From Macrosoma leucophasiata (taxonomy: Eukaryota > Arthropoda > Insecta > Lepidoptera > Hedylidae): DNA of 64,000 nucleotides. The position numbers and the translations under genes were made by a program. The notes beneath the pieces are model-generated. The model saw only the letters and a program-made list of their open reading frames with translations. It was not told the DNA's origin and did no database searches. Below, piece by piece: positions 59,301-64,000 of the stretch. The stretch lies in contig JAWQUS010000017.1 of assembly GCA_036365455.1 (NCBI GenBank), positions 8,308,001 to 8,372,000 on the forward strand, in the 5' to 3' direction. How positions within the stretch are numbered: position 1 is the first letter of the stretch; every line of letters starts with the position of its first letter.

Positions 59301-62300
59301 TAAAAGTTGTCACACACGATACGTTTTACTTGCACAAACCTAAATTTGAGCAGCGTAAACGTTACGCTAACCTCACCTTGTGTGGCTGGCATAAGATGTT
59401 AGCTTTATCATTTCTTTATACAACATACCTTCGATTATAATATAAATTATGATAAAACTAGCTGTTGCCCGCGGCTTCGCCTGCGTGGATGTCGTTTTAT
59501 AATATGCTATAAACCTTACGGAGCCCGAGACCTTTCCAACGAATGCAAAACCGTGGAAACCGGTTTGTGCGTTCTGGAGGTATAGCGTCAGGAAGGAAAA
59601 CCCGACTTATTTTTATATTATAGATGAGTAATAAATATATAGGCTCGGTGGGGGAGTTATAAGTGCCTAGTAATTTTTTTTAATAGACAATTATCATAAA
59701 GTTTTGTAAAGTTTCAGTCAATTAGTACTACTGACAGAGAATGAAAGATAGATCTATACATAATAAATATGCACTCCGCAGAAGTGAAAAATTGAATATT
59801 AACGTTGTGCATATTTAACCACTAATGCCACCAACACCACCACTACCACCACCATCACCACCATTGTCATCACCACCACTACTGTCACCACTAACACCTC
59901 TACCACCGCCACCACCACAAACGCCACCAACGCAGGGTTCCGAACAAAAAATTGCATAAAAATTATGTATGTTGTATGGGTTTAATATTTATTTTACTTC
60001 ATTTTTATTTAATTATTTATTAAGGAAGGTAGCATACAACATAAGACCTAAAAATTCTGTGAAAATTTTAAGCGTCTTCTGGATACTGTTATTATTGAGC
60101 AAAAAATATTCGAAAAAATAACACGTTTATTGTATGCCCTCTTAACATTTTCATTTTCTTATTTTTAGTAATTAATTTTGTTTTTATAGCGGTAACAGAA
60201 ATATATAATTTGTGAAATTGTTAGCTTTCTAGCTATCACTATTTATGAGATACAGCCTGGTGACAGACAGACGGTCGGACGGACAGACAGATAGACAGTG
60301 GAGGATTAGTAATCCGTAGGGTCCGTTTTTACCTTTTAGGTATGAAACCCCCTAAAAGATAGAACTAAGATACATAATAGCTTAAAGATATTCGATATGA
60401 TTCTTTAAATTGACATAACCTTTTTATTTCTGAACCGATTCACATGAAACAGACACTAAATGTTAAGTGAAACTTACCACAATATATTAGTGAAAACTGC
60501 AAATTTAATAAGCCGTTTCTGAATTTAGCGTGCACAAATATACAGACAAACAGACATTTTTCCGGGATTAAAAGTACCCAGTGTTATGCGCCAAAGGTTA
60601 AAGTATAATCCTACCAAGTTTCATAGTTATCGAACCAGTAGTTTTTATGTGATACTTGAACAAACAGACAGACAGACAAATTTTTTTCTAATCACATATT
60701 TGGGTTCGGTATCGATCTAGTAACATCCCCCCCCCTGGTATTTATTTTTTCAATATTTTTAATGTACAGAATTTACACTTCTACAGTTTTATTATAAGTA
60801 TAGATTACCTGAACTATGATTAAACCAATCAGGAGCCGAATCAGGTTCCATTGATTCATATAATACCTACAACTACCAATTTTTCATCGCGCCTTTCTCC
60901 AATTTTTTTTATACTAACCACATCAAAGAACCTAGTTTAGAAGTTCATAAATAGAAATAAGTCAATCGTACGAAGGACGATCGACATTCAATTATGTGTC
61001 GAGGGTAGGCGTCTGTTCGATTGACAGAAATCAATGTAGCTAAACACGCACCATCGTCTTTAATTCCCACATCATTTACTTTATCATGGATGATTTCACC
61101 GTTTTATAGCTTTTTTATATTCCACTCGCTGGTTATAGCTTTAGAAGTTTCATTATTGTTTGCTAGGTAGGCAATTTTAAGGGGCCTTTAAGCTTTAAGA
61201 CATTTCTCTAAACGTTCGTAGCGTTCCGAATAATATGATTTTGTGCTACGACTCTCAAAAATTGTATCGCTTAAACTGAGGGTTCCATAAAAGTACATGC
61301 AAAGTTCCATGAACCGGTTAGAATTGACTATGATCACAGAGTAACGTACATTTTTCCAAACTAGATTTCCATAAAATAAAATTATTCGTATACTTAAAAA
61401 TTTGAGAACTGTTGGCTAGTCTGCAATAGTAATAACGATACCTAGAAGCCTGTACCTAAAATAAATTATATTTTAAGTTTAAACATTTAAATAAGCTTGT
61501 TTCAATATGGAAGTTTCCCAGTAACTTGCAGTTCTGTTATATGCCCGGGAGATGACCGGAGACGCCACCTGTTACATTTTTTTTATGTAATGTAAGTGAC
61601 AAACCAGCATGCAGTTCACATTGATGTTAAGTGATGACTGCAGCCTATAGACACCCACACAATGACCAGAGGTCAAAATGCAGATGCGCTGCCACTCCTG
61701 AGGCATTAGGTGTTATGCCTCTGTGCCGGAAATTGCAGGGCCGTACATTACCACCTGACCGGAACACGACTGTGCTGAACACTACCATTTAGCGGTAAGT
61801 ATATTAGGTAATGGGCCAAAACGTACCCGACGAATCGTGGGTGTTTGCATGTATGCTTGAACACATATCATTCACTTGATGGCTTTGTATAGGTCGCGCC
61901 AGGTAAAAAGAACGCTGGCGGTCAAGCTGCGCAGTAGACGATTTATCGATCTATTTGGTGGTATGAGGTGCGGCGTTTTCAATCTGCCTACCAATACACG
62001 AAACCGCAAGCGAAAGCTAGATAAAAAATAAACCAATAGGGCTAGTACTCGTACTTTCGTGCGCGAGTGTACCGATGCGCGAACACATCCCTTCTACTTT
62101 CTTCCAGCGTTCTTTTTACGTGGCGCGACCTATATACTATAATAATAAGCATCTAGGTACGTTCTTACTCACCATTTATTGATCACACAAAGTGGTGGTT
62201 TATGCCTTGTTGTTTTTCTATTAAATTTCAAAATCAATATTGTTTGATATTAAAATATTCATAGAGAACCATTAATTATTCTATAAAATTCTATTATTTA

Positions 62301-63132
62301 AATAAATTTAATACAAGCTTGATAGCTATAGCAATACAGTTAACTTTTAATGCTATAGATTAACTACCCATATTACCTATAATGAATGCCCTTGAATATT
62401 AATGCCGATAACGATATAAGGGCAAACACATGCACACTTCACAAACGAAGCCATAACATGGACCCTAAAACTAATGAACTTTGTTATGCAAAGGTTATAA
62501 TTTGCAAGCAATCATAGGAATATTAATAATATTATTATTATCCCCTACTTATACCTAGTTGTTATTAACACTTCCATTACAATTTCTTCACATTTTTTCG
62601 TATTCTAAACCTTCCTTAGACTTCTGTCTTTTGTGTTCAGCTATTCTCGAGTTTAACTTTTTATTGCTTATTGAAATAAAACAAGTTTTCGGATCTATCT
62701 CGCGTATATTAAACTAAAATGATTATATAAAACCTTACTAATTAATAAAAAATCTTAAGTTTACACGCACCAAGCCTGGGTTGCACCAATATATTTGTTA
62801 AAGTTATTGTAACATTTTACGTCCTTCTCTAACTTATAGAAATCTGTTAAAGTTAGAGAAGGACGTGAAATGTTACAATTACTTTAAGTTTAACAAGCAT
62901 CTTGGTGCAACCCAGCCTAAGAGTATTGGTAATATTGGTATAATTAACACCAAATTGATCAATCGCCGCAGGTTTGGTGATCAAGCGTCACAACATACGA
63001 ATATGGTGTCACGAATGCGACATGGGGCGGTTGCAGCGGGTCGTGTGGGAGGGGCACGGCTCGCGGCTGCTCAGCGAGGTCTCCAATCAGCCCGTCGTCA
63101 AGCGATTCCTCGAGGCTGTGCCTTACATCATG
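50349..63132 (+). CDS. Ankyrin-repeat protein, internal exons (partial gene)
   Basis: Exons 50349-50557 (or from 50355, another in-frame acceptor), 51363-51518, 53176-53374 and 62972-63132 join with phases 0, 0, 1 and end at phase 0. Donors are CAG|gtattg, TCC|gtaagt, CCG|gtgagt and ATG|gtgaga. The translation gives [40 protein letters not shown] and [20 protein letters not shown], which are successive ankyrin helices. It then starts a new module. The segment [22 protein letters not shown] in the first exon is matched by [22 protein letters not shown] in the last, so the protein repeats a unit of about 180 aa (helical segment plus ankyrin repeats). It is probably an intracellular scaffold; there is no membrane or signal sequence. 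The third exon is extremely GC/Ala/Arg rich, unlike its neighbours. The 5' start and 3' end are outside or unidentified. The last junction spans 9.6 kb, so a missed exon is possible. Confidence 0.78.
51647..51903 (+). mobile_element. Decayed SINE-A copy
   Basis: gtgacggagctcgcggacgt, then taaatggtagtgtttagcgc and tgtgaactgtatgcttgttt. It lies in the ankyrin gene intron. Confidence 0.6.
52240..52930 (+). pseudogene. Decayed copies of an ankyrin exon in the intron
   Basis: 52848-52916 matches the intron/exon boundary of the exon at 53176. It reads [12 protein letters not shown] then stop, where the real exon reads [12 protein letters not shown], and the flanking aaaataaagtatttt is shared. The acceptor is destroyed (cccg for acag). 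Shorter, weaker matches lie near 52240-52290 (agaaggtcacacgac) and 52330-52380 (gtgcgcacggaaatgcact). Confidence 0.5.
53375..55868. other. Ankyrin gene intron, repeats only
   Basis: A hairpin lies at 54085-54114 (gagtcgtagag / ctctacgactc). A common lepidopteran repeat pattern lies at about 54270-54440 (gcgctaatctcagat, then ttctgaggaaggtttatatc). A repeat end lies at about 55490-55605 (gaaccttctcgttttttgaa, then ctcggttaaaaa). No exon-like frame was recognised. Confidence 0.4.
55872..56448. mobile_element. Element with long (about 170 bp) inverted repeats
   Basis: The left arm ggttaggatcccgctgtaga to about 56030 is matched by the inverse of about 56270-56448 (ggctaggatcccgctgctga), with shared blocks gaattatttcg, gcaaaccta, ttacgcat, gatctaga, cctatcaaaa and tggcc. 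The core of about 240 bp is unique. No coding sequence. Family unknown. Confidence 0.7.
56873..57142 (-). mobile_element. SINE-A copy
   Basis: aatgaaggtggcaagctagc to tggaactctaccacc, moderately decayed. Confidence 0.7.
57205..57650 (+). mobile_element. CR1/Jockey-like LINE 3' fragment
   Basis: Same C-terminal region as 9250-9700: ccattcgaatcgtcaatgac, then gagtctgcgcagagacatcg, ending ctgcttgtctgtcaatcc. It has small deletions near 57415 and 57495. It is 5'-truncated inside the ankyrin gene intron. Confidence 0.8.
57651..58800. other. Ankyrin gene intron; family E copy
   Basis: A family E copy at 57848-58022 runs from ctagctgttgccggcagctt to tactttcgcatttatagtat. The rest (58023-58800) is unidentified AT-rich sequence with a gacagacagacaggcagcc tract at 58207. 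Confidence 0.5.
58807..59265 (+). mobile_element. PIF/Harbinger-like remnant
   Basis: Both ends are rich in atgcggctagccg-type motifs (58820-58905, and gccgcag/gcggtctgcgg near 59160-59245). The central frame 58987-59178 encodes [20 protein letters not shown] then [20 protein letters not shown]. This resembles the N-terminal RRYWVHP..QAR segment preceding Harbinger DDE transposases. The catalytic part is absent, so this is an internally deleted, non-autonomous copy. Confidence 0.6.
59456..59630 (+). repeat. Family E copy
   Basis: ctagctgttgcccgcggctt to cgacttatttttatattata. Confidence 0.6.
59818..59935 (+). repeat. (ACC)n-rich imperfect microsatellite
   Basis: About 115 bp of interrupted CCA/ACC triplets (accaccactaccaccaccat and similar). 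There is no coding context. Confidence 0.9.
59936..61500. other. Ankyrin gene intron, unidentified sequence
   Basis: Contains fragments of lepidopteran repeats with gacagacagacgg tracts (about 60255-60300, 60660-60685) and a C10 run near 60726. No exon-like frame was recognised. Confidence 0.4.
61505..61885 (+). mobile_element. SINE-C copy interrupted by SINE-A
   Basis: SINE-C body at 61505-61575 (cccagtaacttgcagttctg to gccacctgttac) resumes at 61811 (atgggccaaaacgtaccc, then cgaatcgtgggtgtttgcat). The undisturbed sequence at 38770 joins these two exactly. Confidence 0.75.
61576..61810 (-). mobile_element. 5'-truncated SINE-A inside SINE-C
   Basis: T-run and taatgtaagtgacaaaccag to taagtatattaggta. 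The ggtggtagagctc head is missing, as expected for 5' truncation. Confidence 0.75.
61888..62134. mobile_element. MITE with 31-bp near-perfect TIRs
   Basis: Left tataggtcgcgccaggtaaa and inverted right tataggtcgcgccacgtaaa continue as aagaacgctgg on both sides, with one mismatch over 31 bp. The element is 247 bp with no coding sequence. Flanks are TA-rich, so a TA or TATA duplication is possible. Confidence 0.82.
62774..62918. mobile_element. MITE-2 (hairpin) copy 2
   Basis: A palindrome from gcctgggttgcaccaatata to cttggtgcaacccagcc, nearly self-complementary. It lies 53 bp before the exon at 62972 of the ankyrin gene. Confidence 0.82.
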
Positions 63133-64000
63133 GTGAGATCGGTTTTTCATATTTTCTTTTCATGCTCAAAGCGAATTGCAAGAACAAGGGTCTATCGTCA
63201 AATATTTGATTGTATAGTAATAATAATATTATTTTATACTTTATCGTACACCAATATCTACAAGAAAGAAACATTTCGACAAAATAAAGCATCATTTGAC
63301 GAAAGATAGTTGTTCTGTTTCTCCCTCCATTGTGGTCCATCCTTGTTCTCCTCTTTATTTCAATTAGGAAATTGATTTGAACTGTTTCAAAGAAATCTGT
63401 TACGTATAATGCACATGTTAGTTAATAATTAATATGATAGGCATATATTATAAAAAAACACAGTCTAAGAACGTATGTATGAATAAATAATGTAGTGATA
63501 GTATTATATTGGACCCTTATTTTACTACCTACCCAGAAAAAAGCACTGGCGAGCGCGCAGCACTACATAACTTGTTGTGTCCTGCATGCTTATCGGTCGC
63601 CCTGACTCCATATTTTAAGGTGACGCTTATCACACTATGCCGAACTTAGTTCGCTGTGTGAGTCACTCTCAGTCTGAACGCCAACCTTAACATGTAATTA
63701 TTGAAAGCGTAAATATATTTTATTATTACGTAAATCTTGTTTTCCACTTACGCTGAGCTCAAAAAACGAGAACCGCTCGATTTGCCTGCTTGGGACTCTA
63801 ACTCCCTGTTTTATATTTCTTCATTCTATCCCTGTAAATAGAGCTCAAACAGTGTACCTACGTATACTCCTGCTTGATTCTATAGCTATATATAACGAAA
63901 TTAAAAGGAAAGCTATCACACTTAAGTTGGCTTTACAAGTTAATACTTGAAAATTTCAAACAACTCCATGGAAAATATTTACTTATTTTTTCATTATATT
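63133..64000. other. Ankyrin gene intron to window end
   Basis: No further exon recognised. The ankyrin gene is expected to continue past the right edge. Confidence 0.45.

Noticed and set aside
1..64000. CRISPR array, bacterial operon or phage-type defence system
   Set aside because: No spaced short direct repeats of the right kind, and the gene structure is that of an insect nuclear genome.

Overview
The window reads as a piece of a lepidopteran (moth or butterfly) nuclear genome. It is AT-rich, genes are split into small GT-AG exons, and most of the DNA is decayed transposons: CR1/Jockey-like and RTE-like LINEs, mariner, hAT-like and Harbinger-like DNA elements, hairpin MITEs and several SINE families. 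Many long open frames are shadows or repeat debris, so the genes below were assembled exon by exon from splice sites, reading-frame phase and family motifs.

Layout. 1546-4571 (-) is a four-exon insect gustatory receptor of about 411 aa. Its first intron carries a MITE that was itself hit by a mariner element. 5718-17370 (+) is a seven-exon malate-dehydrogenase-like gene. The dinucleotide-binding motif is kept but the catalytic residues are gone, and the last exon adds a cysteine-rich tail of about 60-aa tandem repeats. Its first intron (6.8 kb) holds a nearly full-length dead LINE and a hAT-like shell with other elements nested inside. Degenerate copies of the Cys-rich tail and of a second possible exon continue to about 18.64 kb. 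19-25 kb is repeats only.

25219-27517 (-) and 28261-31325 (+) are two unrecognised five-exon genes (about 223 and 703 aa) in divergent orientation, sharing a promoter region of about 740 bp. 31.3-49.7 kb is intergenic repeat territory, with a palindromic SINE cluster, several clean TIR elements and a LINE 3' end with a (TG)n microsatellite.

From about 50.3 kb to beyond the right edge lies an ankyrin-repeat gene (+). Its exons show a repeated supramodule (helical unit plus ankyrin repeats). One intron contains decayed copies of an ankyrin exon, and another of about 9.6 kb is full of transposons.

Recurrent repeat families are labelled here for cross-reference only. SINE-A is about 280 bp with head motif ggtggtagagctcc. 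SINE-B is tRNA-derived with motif gacccggttagtccag. SINE-C is tRNA-derived with an RTE-like tail. SINE-D has a tRNA-like head with motif cttcagtagctcaattgg. 5S-SINE has a 5S-rRNA-like core. MITE-1 has about 30-bp TIRs. MITE-2 is a hairpin. Family E has the motif ctgttgcccgcggcttcg or ctgacccggcaaact. Family F has a motif near acaacagggctgtgcgtcat.

The genes do not form an obvious pathway. The most unusual object is the malate-dehydrogenase-like pseudoenzyme fused to tandem Cys-rich repeats.
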